From an uncultured Clostridia bacterium (lineage in GTDB: Bacteria > Bacillota > Clostridia > Christensenellales > Borkfalkiaceae): a stretch of 43,105 nt of DNA. Under the pieces are notes generated by a model. It was not told the DNA's origin. It worked only from the letters and a program-made list of their open reading frames with translations, and ran no database searches. Each line of letters starts with the position of its first letter. The first letter of the stretch is position 1. Of the stretch, positions 32,638 to 39,796 are shown one piece after another. Made by a program: the position numbers and the translations under genes. The DNA lies in the NCBI GenBank assembly GCA_944327625.1, contig CALVHL010000015.1:1-43105 (forward strand), in the 5' to 3' direction.

Positions 32638-32666
32638 TTGCATAATCTCTGCCGTAATGGTATAAT
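32638..32666 (+). promoter_or_regulatory. Promoter of the ECF-coaX-hom unit
   Basis: TTGCAT (32638-32643), a 17-bp spacer and TATAAT (32661-32666). Transcription from about 32673 gives a leader of about 118 nt before the ECF gene. Confidence 0.75.
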
Positions 32667-32672
32667 AATAAA

Positions 32673-32780
32673 CACTTTATAAAAATTCGGTACTTTCGGC
32701 GGATATTGTCACGGACAAGTCCGACCGTATGAAGGTATAATAATTTTTTTTCTACGGATATTCCTTTGAGAAATCCGATG
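32673..32780 (+). promoter_or_regulatory. Structured leader, candidate cis-regulatory RNA
   Basis: The leader holds a hairpin CGGAC-AA-GTCCG enclosed by CGGT...ACCG pairing (about 32687-32734), then a run of eight T residues (near 32746), then a second stem CGGAT...ATCCG (about 32755-32778) ending just before the GGAGG ribosome site. A stem-loop followed by a U-tract and a stem close to the ribosome site is the architecture of a riboswitch or attenuator. I do not recognise a known class. Confidence 0.4.
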
Positions 32781-32790
32781 GAGGTATTTT

Positions 32791-33471
32791 ATGAATGATG
32801 CAGCTGAGAACTGCGCCGCACCCGAAAAGACGGGTTTCCGCGGCTACATGAAGCAACAGTTTACGGCAAAGAACGTCGCGTATTTCGGCGTGCTTATCGC
32901 GCTTGAAATCGTATTGCAGCTTTGGGGCAGCTCGATCTCGATCGGCGGAGGGGCGACGCTCAACTTCTCGCTCATACCCATCGTGCTCGGCGCAATGCTG
33001 CTCGGCCCCTTCGCGGGCGGGCTTCTGGGGCTTATCTCGGGCGTGATGATACTCGTCGCCGTAATTCAGGGGCTCAACGGACCGGTATTTTTATACCTTT
33101 TCAACGAGCAGCCCGCCGTCATATCGCTTATATGTCTCTTGAAGACGACGGTTGCGGGCGCGGTTGCGGGGCTGTTGTATATGCTCATAAACAAGAAGAA
33201 TAAGCACGTCGCGGTATTTGTGGCTTCGCTGTCGGTGCCCGTGATAAATACGGGGCTTTTCATCCTCGGCTGCCTCTGTATGCCCGGCGCAATGCAGTCG
33301 GCAATGCTCGAATTCGGGCTGGATACCTATTCGTCGGTATTCTCGCTGATAATCTTCGGTTTCGTAACTTTCAATTTCTTCATAGAATTTGCCATAAATC
33401 TCATCTGCGCCCCCGGACTCTATACTGTCGTCAGGGTGGTGGAGAAGCAGATTGCGGCTAAGGCAAAATAA
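32791..33471 (+). CDS. ECF transporter S component, probably for pantothenate
   Basis: This 226-residue protein has six predicted membrane helices after a hydrophilic N-terminus, with the S-component look (YFGVLIALEIVLQ, NFSLIPIVLGAMLLGPFAGG, and GLISGVM). S components bind a vitamin and dock to a shared EcfA/A'/T module, which is not encoded here. Co-transcription with coaX, 3 nt downstream, suggests pantothenate (PanT-like) as the substrate; this is context-based inference and other vitamins are possible. GGAGG lies 7 nt before the ATG. Confidence 0.85.
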   Translation: MNDAAENCAAPEKTGFRGYMKQQFTAKNVAYFGVLIALEIVLQLWGSSISIGGGATLNFSLIPIVLGAMLLGPFAGGLLGLISGVMILVAVIQGLNGPVFLYLFNEQPAVISLICLLKTTVAGAVAGLLYMLINKKNKHVAVFVASLSVPVINTGLFILGCLCMPGAMQSAMLEFGLDTYSSVFSLIIFGFVTFNFFIEFAINLICAPGLYTVVRVVEKQIAAKAK

Positions 33472-33474
33472 ATT

Positions 33475-34254
33475 ATGATAATTTGCATCGACGTTGGCAA
33501 CACTAATATCAAATACGCGCTCTTTGAGGGCGACAGCCTTGCAATGAGCTTCCGCGTCGCAACCGAGCACAAGAAGACCTCGGACGAATACGGCGGTCAG
33601 CTCATAAGCATACTGCGCAACAACGGCATACGTCCCGAGGACATCGACGGCGGCATTATCTCGTCCGTCGTTCCGCCCCTCGACTATACCATAGAGCGAA
33701 TGTGCCGCACTTACCTTAAAATTTCGCCGCTCCTGCTTGCGCCCGGGCTCAAAACGGGGCTCAACATCAAGGTCGACAATGCAAAGGAAGTCGGCGCGGA
33801 CAGGGTTGTGAACAACGTGTCTGCGGTAAGAAAGTACGGCGCGCCCGTCATAGTCATAGATTTCGGCACGGCGACGACTTTCAACGTAATCGACGAGAAC
33901 GGCGTATTCATAGGTGGCGTAATCGCGCCGGGCATAAAGGGCTCTCTCGACAGCCTCGTAAACGGCACTGCCAAGCTCCCGAGGGTAGAGATAGAGCGCC
34001 CCGCCCGCGTAATAGGCACTAACACGGTCACCAATATGCAGTCGGGCATAGTCTTTGGCTTTGCGGGGTTGGTGGAATACATTGTAAAGAAAATAAAGCG
34101 TGAAATGAAGCGCGACGACGTTCTGACGGTCGCAACGGGCGGATTTTCCGAGGTTATCGCCAAAGAGATAACCTGCATAGACAAGGTTGACAAGCTCCTT
34201 ACGCTTGAAGGGCTTAAATACCTTTACGATCTGAACAGTACGGAGGGCAAGTAA
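33475..34254 (+). CDS. coaX: Type III pantothenate kinase
   Basis: This 259-residue ASKHA-fold kinase phosphorylates pantothenate, the first step to CoA. The phosphate-1 motif is IDVGNTNIKYALF at 5-17, GADR lies near 108-111 and the phosphate-2 motif IDFGTATT near 131-138, all as in CoaX. Type III enzymes are not feedback-inhibited by CoA, in contrast to CoaA. It sits between the ECF S component (3 nt upstream) and hom (no gap). coaD is elsewhere in this window. Confidence 0.95.
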   Translation: MIICIDVGNTNIKYALFEGDSLAMSFRVATEHKKTSDEYGGQLISILRNNGIRPEDIDGGIISSVVPPLDYTIERMCRTYLKISPLLLAPGLKTGLNIKVDNAKEVGADRVVNNVSAVRKYGAPVIVIDFGTATTFNVIDENGVFIGGVIAPGIKGSLDSLVNGTAKLPRVEIERPARVIGTNTVTNMQSGIVFGFAGLVEYIVKKIKREMKRDDVLTVATGGFSEVIAKEITCIDKVDKLLTLEGLKYLYDLNSTEGK

Positions 34255-35553
34255 ATGAAGAAAGTAGGCGTTGCCATATTGGGCCTCGGCGTAGTCGGCG
34301 GCGGTACGTATAAGATACTGACCGAACACAGAGAGGACTATAAGCGCAATCATAAGGTCGACATAGTAGTTGAAAGCGTGCTTGAAAGGCGCAGAGAGAG
34401 GGCGGCGGAGCTCGGAATTGACGAGAGCAAGATCTGCTCCAACATCGCCGAAATCTGCTCCAATCCCGAAGTCGATATCGTCGTCGAGGTCATGGGCGGC
34501 GTAGAGCCCGCCAAGACCTTCGTGCTTGCCGCGCTCAATGCGGGCAAGTCGGTCGTTACTTCCAACAAGGAACTTTTCTGCAAGTACAGCCACGAACTTG
34601 AAAAGGCGGCAAGGAAGAACCATTGCGGGCTTTTCTATGAGGCGAGCTGCGTGGGCGGCGTACCCGTAATAAGGACGCTCCTCGACAACCTGCAGGGCAA
34701 CAGAATAACCTCGATGATAGGCATCATCAACGGCACGACCAACTATATTCTCACCAAGATGTCGTCCGAGGGCGCGTCCTACGACGAAGTGCTCAAAGAG
34801 GCTCAGCGTCTCGGCTATGCCGAGGCGAACCCTTCGGCAGACGTCGAGGGATATGACGCGACCTACAAACTCTCCATTTTGTCAAGCCTTGCGTTCCATA
34901 CCAAAATACCCTATACCAACATATACAGGGAGGGCATAAGCGGCATAAGCGTAACGGATATAAACTACGGCAAGCGCCTCGGCTATGCCATAAAGCTGCT
35001 TGCGATAGGCAAGAACGGCGATAACGGCATAGAGGTCAGGGTACATCCCGCGTTTATCAGGGCTTCGCACCCGCTCGCAAGCGTAAACGACAGCTATAAC
35101 GCCGTGTATATCACGGGCGACAGCGTAGAGGACGTAATGCTGTACGGCAGGGGCGCGGGCGCGCTTCCCACGGGCAGCGCGATAGTCGGCGATATAATCT
35201 ACTGCGCAACCCATTCAAGCTTCCAGTATTCGCCCTTCGAGAACACCGAAAAGGCGGCGCGTTCGACAAAATTCATAGAAAATTTTGAAAGCGCGTATTA
35301 TATCAGGTTGGACGTGATAGACAAGGCGGGCGTGCTCGCAAAGGTTTCGTCCATCTTCTCGAAGTGCGGCATAAGCGTGGCGCAGATGGTGCAGGAGGAT
35401 ATTCCCGTGCTGCCCAAGTCGGAAAATTCTACCGTGCCGCTCATCTTCATAACGCACAACACCAAGGAACACAGCATAAGAAAGGCGGAGCAGGACATAA
35501 ACGCGCTCAACGGCGTTGCAAGCGTCGCCTCGATAATAAGGGTTGTAAATTAA
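34255..35553 (+). CDS. hom: Homoserine dehydrogenase
   Basis: This 432-residue enzyme reduces aspartate semialdehyde to homoserine for Thr and Met synthesis. It has an N-terminal NAD(P)-binding domain (VAILGLGVVGGGTY) and a catalytic domain with GGVPVIRTL, GIINGTTNYIL and EAQRLGYAEANPSADVEGYD. A C-terminal ACT domain (about 350-432, starting VIDKAGVLAKVSSIF) probably gives allosteric control. It starts directly after the coaX stop, with GGAGG within coaX. A hairpin follows at 35559. Confidence 0.96.
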   Translation: MKKVGVAILGLGVVGGGTYKILTEHREDYKRNHKVDIVVESVLERRRERAAELGIDESKICSNIAEICSNPEVDIVVEVMGGVEPAKTFVLAALNAGKSVVTSNKELFCKYSHELEKAARKNHCGLFYEASCVGGVPVIRTLLDNLQGNRITSMIGIINGTTNYILTKMSSEGASYDEVLKEAQRLGYAEANPSADVEGYDATYKLSILSSLAFHTKIPYTNIYREGISGISVTDINYGKRLGYAIKLLAIGKNGDNGIEVRVHPAFIRASHPLASVNDSYNAVYITGDSVEDVMLYGRGAGALPTGSAIVGDIIYCATHSSFQYSPFENTEKAARSTKFIENFESAYYIRLDVIDKAGVLAKVSSIFSKCGISVAQMVQEDIPVLPKSENSTVPLIFITHNTKEHSIRKAEQDINALNGVASVASIIRVVN

Positions 35554-35558
35554 AGGAA

Positions 35559-35583
35559 AAAGCAGGGCGTATCGCCCTGCTTT
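35559..35583 (+). terminator. Terminator after hom
   Basis: AAAGCAGGGC-N5-GCCCTGCTTT, a 10-bp stem ending in TTT; the U-tract is short. Confidence 0.7.
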
Positions 35584-35595
35584 CGGTATATTATT

Positions 35596-36480
35596 ATGAA
35601 AGCTCTGATAGTCGTAAACGCATATATTTCCAATCCCTCGCAGATAAATCAGGCAGAGCGGATATGTCGCGAACTGACTATGCGCGGCGTAAATGCCGAA
35701 ATAGTCAAAAATTTCGATCTCGCCCGCATTGCAGGCGGCAAGATCGTCGCCCCCGACTGCGATTTTGCCGTATATCTCGACAAGGACAAGGTCTCTGCGC
35801 GGCTTCTGGAGCGGGCGGGCATACGCCTTTTCAACAGCGCGGAGGCGGTCGAGGTGTGCGACGACAAAATGCTGACGCATATCCGACTCGCCGACCTCGG
35901 CATAAGTATGCCCGACTGTATGTATGCGCCGCTGTGCTATAATCCGTGCGCACAGCCCGACGGTATGTTTCTCTCGTCGGTTTCGCGTTCGCTCGGCTTT
36001 CCGCTCGTCGCCAAGGCGTGTTACGGCTCGCTCGGCGCGGGGGTGGAGCTCTGCCGCGACGGCGAGGAACTGTATTTATACGAAAAGAAAAATCTCTCCG
36101 CTCCGCATTTCTATCAGCAGTACATAGATTGCGGCAGGGGCGAGGACATAAGGGTGATAGTCGTCGGCGGCAAATATCTCTGTGCAATGCGGCGCATCAA
36201 CGACAGAGATTTCCGCTCCAATATCGAGCTCGGCGGCAGGGGCGAAAGGTACGAAGCCGACGAGGCGCTCATCTCCCTCAGCGAACGGGTTGCGGCAGAG
36301 ATCTCTCTCGACTATTGCGGAATGGACATTCTCACCGACAGGGCGGGCAAGCGGTATGTCTGCGAGGTCAACTCTAACGCATTTTTCACCGCCGCCGAGA
36401 GGGTGTGCGGCGTAAACGTCGCGGGCGCGTATGCCGAACATATAGTAAACGCCGTCAAAAATACCGCCCAAAGAGTATGA
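35596..36480 (+). CDS. RimK/LysX-like ATP-grasp ligase
   Basis: This 294-residue protein has an N-terminal pre-ATP-grasp domain (about 1-95) and an ATP-grasp fold with PLVAKACYGSLGAGV, QQYIDCGRGEDIRVIVVGG, a basic substrate segment AMRRINDRDFRSNIELGG and the Mg-binding CEVNSNAFF. These match the RimK family, which adds glutamate or other amino acids to peptide or small-molecule carboxylates. The substrate is unknown, and no peptide or cofactor gene is next to it. No ribosome-binding sequence is evident before the ATG. It stands alone between two terminators. Confidence 0.85.
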   Translation: MKALIVVNAYISNPSQINQAERICRELTMRGVNAEIVKNFDLARIAGGKIVAPDCDFAVYLDKDKVSARLLERAGIRLFNSAEAVEVCDDKMLTHIRLADLGISMPDCMYAPLCYNPCAQPDGMFLSSVSRSLGFPLVAKACYGSLGAGVELCRDGEELYLYEKKNLSAPHFYQQYIDCGRGEDIRVIVVGGKYLCAMRRINDRDFRSNIELGGRGERYEADEALISLSERVAAEISLDYCGMDILTDRAGKRYVCEVNSNAFFTAAERVCGVNVAGAYAEHIVNAVKNTAQRV

Positions 36481-36514
36481 GGGCGGACGGATAAGACGTT
36501 AACGATAAAAAATT

Positions 36515-36539
36515 ACAGCCGACGGTTTCCGTCGGCTGT
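36515..36539. terminator. Bidirectional terminator
   Basis: ACAGCCGACGG-TTT-CCGTCGGCTGT is an 11-bp perfect stem with a triloop, flanked by AAAAAATT on the left and AGATTTTTAA on the right. It ends both the ATP-grasp gene and the convergent membrane-protein gene. Confidence 0.9.
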
Positions 36540-36559
36540 CAGATTTTTAAAGGGGGAAT

Positions 36560-37066
36560 TTACTTTCTCACAGCGCCGAGCGCAACGCATACGCCGCTTA
36601 AAAGTCCGCCGATAGAGAGCAGCCATGCGCCTATCGCGGGTTTGGAAACCGCCTCCGCAAGACCTTCTACGATGGACAGCGAGTACGAATTGCTGAACGT
36701 AAAGCAGGTTATAATCGTGCCGATCGAAGCGATAACGGCAATGACGCCCGCTATGAGTGCGATGAGCTTTATAAGTTTAAGCCTGATCACGAGCGAACAG
36801 CCGAAGACGAGTACGCCTACGCCGCTTGCGATTATCGTTGCGAGCGTGAAGCTTGCCATGAGCGCAAAGTTCTCAATCTCTACGTTCTGGTTCGCGTCGT
36901 AGAGGTCGCTGAATGTGACGGCGGACGTGTTTTCAACTATTACGGCGGTCGTCTTGGTGCTGATCCAGTCGATACAGATGCCTATTATGACAAGTGCCAG
37001 CATGACGAGCGCAATCAGAAATATTACAGGTCCGACTATGTCGCTTTTCTTTTTTCTTTTTCCCAT
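36560..37066 (-). CDS. Hypothetical four-helix membrane protein
   Basis: This 168-residue protein has a basic N-terminus (MGKRKKKSD) and four hydrophobic helices at about 10-32, 68-92, 97-120 and 143-164. An extracytoplasmic loop of about 35 residues follows the first helix. I do not recognise a family; the layout is like small Firmicute DUF membrane proteins. AAAGGAG lies 5 nt before the ATG. A good promoter is present at 37142-37170, with an inverted repeat in the leader that could be an operator. Confidence 0.82.
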   Translation of the reverse strand: MGKRKKKSDIVGPVIFLIALVMLALVIIGICIDWISTKTTAVIVENTSAVTFSDLYDANQNVEIENFALMASFTLATIIASGVGVLVFGCSLVIRLKLIKLIALIAGVIAVIASIGTIITCFTFSNSYSLSIVEGLAEAVSKPAIGAWLLSIGGLLSGVCVALGAVRK

Positions 37067-37100
37067 AAGACTCCTTTTGGTGCGGCGGGCGATATAAATT

Positions 37101-37120
37101 TATATGTAGGGTTACATATA
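37101..37120. repeat. Inverted repeat in the leader of the membrane-protein gene
   Basis: TATATGT-N6-ACATATA, a 7-bp inverted repeat with a 6-nt spacer, 35 bp upstream of the minus-strand start and just downstream of its predicted transcription start. It is a plausible repressor operator. Confidence 0.4.
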
Positions 37121-37141
37121 CGCGCCTGCCAACTTTCCTCA

Positions 37142-37170
37142 ATTATATAATATAATTGCCCTGCCGTCAA
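37142..37170 (-). promoter_or_regulatory. Promoter of the 168-aa membrane-protein gene
   Basis: On the minus strand, TTGACG (37165-37170), 17 bp, TATAAT (37142-37147): a near-consensus promoter. Confidence 0.78.
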
Positions 37171-37295
37171 TACTAAATTTAAAAGTAGACATAATTAGCA
37201 CTTTTATCTGTCCCGACAATTGCCCGATAAAATTCAATATTTTAAAGCTGTTTTTATGTATAACTCGGCTAAAACGGCAAAACCGCTACGAATAT

Positions 37296-37324
37296 TTTAC
37301 AAACGCCGCCCTGTCTGTTATAAT
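37296..37324 (+). promoter_or_regulatory. Promoter of the BceRS-like two-component operon
   Basis: TTTACA (37296-37301), 17 bp, TATAAT (37319-37324), about 29 bp upstream of the response-regulator ATG. The stretch between this and the divergent promoter (37171-37295) shows no gene. Confidence 0.78.
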
Positions 37325-37352
37325 CTATGATATAAAAGCGCGGAGATTTTAT

Positions 37353-37961
37353 ATGGAACGCATACTCATTGTCGAGGACGACGCAACGATTTCTGAACAA
37401 CTTAAAATACTCTTGCAGTCGAACGGGTATATCCCCGTCAGCCAGCCGCCCTGCGAGCTCGCTCTTTTAGACGTCGGTCTGCCGGGCGAAAACGGCTTTG
37501 AAATCTGTCGCAACCTCAAAAAAAACGCCGATATTCCAGTGATATTTCTCACCGCGCACGACAGCACGGAAGATGAGATATGCGGCTTTTCGGCAGGCGG
37601 CGACGACTTCGTGCGCAAGCCCTACAATGCCGATGTGCTGTTGGCGAGGATAGCGCGGCTTTTAAGGCATTCTGCGCCCGTACAGACGGTAAAGGGACTG
37701 ACGGTTGACGAAAATACTTTTACTATGTCTTTCGGCGGGCATACGCAGTCGCTTACCAAAAACGAACTGCGCATAATGACCTGCCTTATGAAAAAGCCCG
37801 TCTGTACCAAGGACGAGATAATAGATTATCTGTGGAACGACAGCTGTTATATCGACGAAAACGCGCTCTACGTCAACATCAACCGCATAAGGGAAAAACT
37901 GAGGAGCATGGGCGCGGGCGATCTGCTCAGAAATATCCGAGGAGTGGGGTACAGCCTGTGA
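37353..37961 (+). CDS. OmpR-family response regulator with shortened receiver
   Basis: This 202-residue protein pairs a receiver domain (about 1-103) with a winged-helix DNA-binding domain (about 110-202, NELRIMTCLMKKP to GVGYSL). The acidic pocket VEDD (7-10), phospho-acceptor Asp40 (ALLDVGLPG), TAHD and the conserved Lys in VRKPYNAD are all present. Asp40 is about 12-15 residues earlier than usual: the stretch between beta-2 (YIPVS) and beta-3 is cut down, so helix alpha-2 appears missing. It overlaps the kinase gene by 4 nt. The BceAB-like transporter follows, so it probably controls that operon. Confidence 0.9.
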   Translation: MERILIVEDDATISEQLKILLQSNGYIPVSQPPCELALLDVGLPGENGFEICRNLKKNADIPVIFLTAHDSTEDEICGFSAGGDDFVRKPYNADVLLARIARLLRHSAPVQTVKGLTVDENTFTMSFGGHTQSLTKNELRIMTCLMKKPVCTKDEIIDYLWNDSCYIDENALYVNINRIREKLRSMGAGDLLRNIRGVGYSL

Positions 37962-38926
37962 AAATTTTGCGATTTTTAGTGTCGGAGCTTCTGACGATTA
38001 CGATAACCGTATTGTGCCTCGCGCTGTGGTGCATATTCGCCGTTGCCGCAGACGCGGGCTGGTTCATAACTCTTATTACGGCGGTATTTGTACTGGCGGT
38101 GCTTGCAATCTGGCTGACGGTAAAATATATCGTCGTAAAGAAGCGCACGGAACAGCTCGACAGGGTTATTTCCGAACTCAAAGAGGGCTATCTCCTCGGC
38201 GAAACTCTGCCGGAGCCGTACGACGCCGTCAGGTGGGAATATTATACCGTAATGAAGCGCGTCTCCCGCAGCGCGATCGACGCGATAGAGCGGCTCAAAG
38301 AGGGGCAGAAGGAATACAGAGATTTTATAGAGAAGTGGATACACGAGATTAAAACGCCGCTGACTTCCTGCGCGCTCATCGTCGCAAACGGCGGCGACGA
38401 ACGAAAGCTGAGGGCAGAGTTGAAGCGGGCGGACAATCTCGCCGAAAGCGTCCTCTATTTTGCCCGCCTGAGTACGCCGCGCAGCGATGTCAAGATAACA
38501 AATTGCTCTTTGAGAAGTACTGTCGAAAACGCCGTAAAGGACGTAATGGAACTTCTGATAACGGCGGGAATATCCGTAGAGGTGAACGGCGAAGGCAACG
38601 CCGCCACCGACCACAAGGCGATAGCCTTTTCGATAAGACAGCTTCTCGTCAACTGCGCAAAGTATTGCAGGGGGTGCAGGATAAAGATAACCGTGTCGGA
38701 AAACAGTCTGGAAGTGGAGGATGACGGCTGTGGCATAGCTTTGCACGAGCTTCCCTGCATATTTAACCGCGGCTTCGTGGGCAAGGCGGGCAGAAATTTC
38801 GGCAACGGCACGGGGATGGGATTGTATCTTGTCAAACAGACCTGCAACAATGTCGGCGCGGAGGTTGAAGCGCAGTCCGAGGAGGGCAAATTTACACGCT
38901 TTATATTTACTTTCTGCAAAGGCTGA
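37958..38926 (+). CDS. BceS-type intramembrane-sensing histidine kinase
   Basis: This 322-residue kinase has two closely spaced membrane helices at about 6-30 and 35-60 with almost no extracytoplasmic loop, typical of kinases that sense through a BceAB transporter. The H-box is WIHEIKTPL with His129. The HATPase domain has LLVNCAKYC (N box), VEDDGCGI, and GNGTGMGLYLVKQ (G box). The start is GTG 37958, overlapping the regulator stop by 4 nt, with GAGGAG upstream; an upstream in-frame extension inside the regulator gene is rejected. Confidence 0.92.
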   Translation: MKILRFLVSELLTITITVLCLALWCIFAVAADAGWFITLITAVFVLAVLAIWLTVKYIVVKKRTEQLDRVISELKEGYLLGETLPEPYDAVRWEYYTVMKRVSRSAIDAIERLKEGQKEYRDFIEKWIHEIKTPLTSCALIVANGGDERKLRAELKRADNLAESVLYFARLSTPRSDVKITNCSLRSTVENAVKDVMELLITAGISVEVNGEGNAATDHKAIAFSIRQLLVNCAKYCRGCRIKITVSENSLEVEDDGCGIALHELPCIFNRGFVGKAGRNFGNGTGMGLYLVKQTCNNVGAEVEAQSEEGKFTRFIFTFCKG

Positions 38927-38953
38927 TTTTTTGCGTTTTGTAAGATTGTGTAA

Positions 38954-38982
38954 GGGACAATGGCAATTTAATGTTGTATAAT
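38954..38982 (+). promoter_or_regulatory. Promoter of the BceAB-like operon
   Basis: TATAAT at 38977-38982 is preceded at 17 bp by a poor -35 (GGGACA, 38954-38959). A weak -35 is expected for a promoter that needs an activator such as the adjacent response regulator. Confidence 0.55.
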
Positions 38983-38985
38983 GAA

Positions 38986-39021
38986 TTCAGGGTGTGGGGA
39001 TTGACGGTCTCGCACCCTGAA
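38986..39021 (+). promoter_or_regulatory. Leader hairpin at the bceA-like ribosome site
   Basis: TTCAGGGTG (38986-38994) pairs with CACCCTGAA (39013-39021), a 9-bp stem that ends directly at the GGAG ribosome-binding sequence (39022-39025). It starts right after the predicted transcription start. It could stabilise the mRNA or tune translation. Confidence 0.45.
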
Positions 39022-39031
39022 GGAGCGTTTT

Positions 39032-39796
39032 ATGGGTAAAATTTTGAGCGTGAGCAATGCGGTTAAAATATTCGCGACGGGCAGCGTCACCGTGCGCGCC
39101 CTTGCGGGTGTGACTTTCGACGTTGAAAAGGGCGAATTTGTCGCCGTAATGGGGCCGTCTGGCTCTGGCAAGAGCACACTTTTAAACGTCATAGCGACTA
39201 TTGAGCCTTTAAGCGGCGGCAATATCACCGTCGACGGCGAGTCGATAGTCAAGCGCAGCGACGACGAAACTGCCGCATTCCGCCGCGATAAGCTCGGCTT
39301 TGTTTTTCAGGAATACAACCTGCTCGATACGCTTACGGTAGCTGAAAATATAGTCCTGCCGCTCAACCTCAAAAAGGCGGATGCGGGGCATACCCTCTCC
39401 GAACTGACGAGGATAAGTCACGCGCTCGGCGTAAGCGATCAGCTGAAAAAATTTCCCCGTGAACTGTCGGGCGGGCAGAGGCAGAGGGTTGCCTGTGCGC
39501 GGGCGGTCATATCAAACCCCGCGATAGTGCTCGCCGACGAGCCGACGGGCGCGCTCGACAGCAAGAATTCCCGCAATCTCATGGAGCTTTTCGGGCTGAT
39601 GAACAGAGAGTTCGGCTCGACTATTCTGATGGTCACGCACGACGCGACGGTTGCGTCCTATTCGGGCAGGGTTATCTTCCTCAAAGACGGCGAAATTTTC
39701 ACGGAAATTTACAAGGGCGACCGCTCGCGCGAGCAGTTCCGCCACGAAATACTTGAAATTTCCGAGGCGTTAGGGGGTGAAGGCAATGTTTTATAA
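39032..39796 (+). CDS. BceA-type ABC transporter ATP-binding protein
   Basis: This 254-residue ATPase has Walker A GPSGSGKST (41-49), the Q-loop FQEYNLLDTLT, signature LSGGQ (145-149) and Walker B IVLADEPTGALDS. It belongs to the MacB/LolD/BceA group that powers FtsX-fold permeases rather than classical import or export. With the permease it forms a BceAB-type module, which frees lipid-linked cell-wall precursors from antimicrobial peptides and signals to the kinase. GGAG lies 6 nt before the ATG. The end overlaps the permease gene by 11 nt. Confidence 0.93.
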   Translation: MGKILSVSNAVKIFATGSVTVRALAGVTFDVEKGEFVAVMGPSGSGKSTLLNVIATIEPLSGGNITVDGESIVKRSDDETAAFRRDKLGFVFQEYNLLDTLTVAENIVLPLNLKKADAGHTLSELTRISHALGVSDQLKKFPRELSGGQRQRVACARAVISNPAIVLADEPTGALDSKNSRNLMELFGLMNREFGSTILMVTHDATVASYSGRVIFLKDGEIFTEIYKGDRSREQFRHEILEISEALGGEGNVL

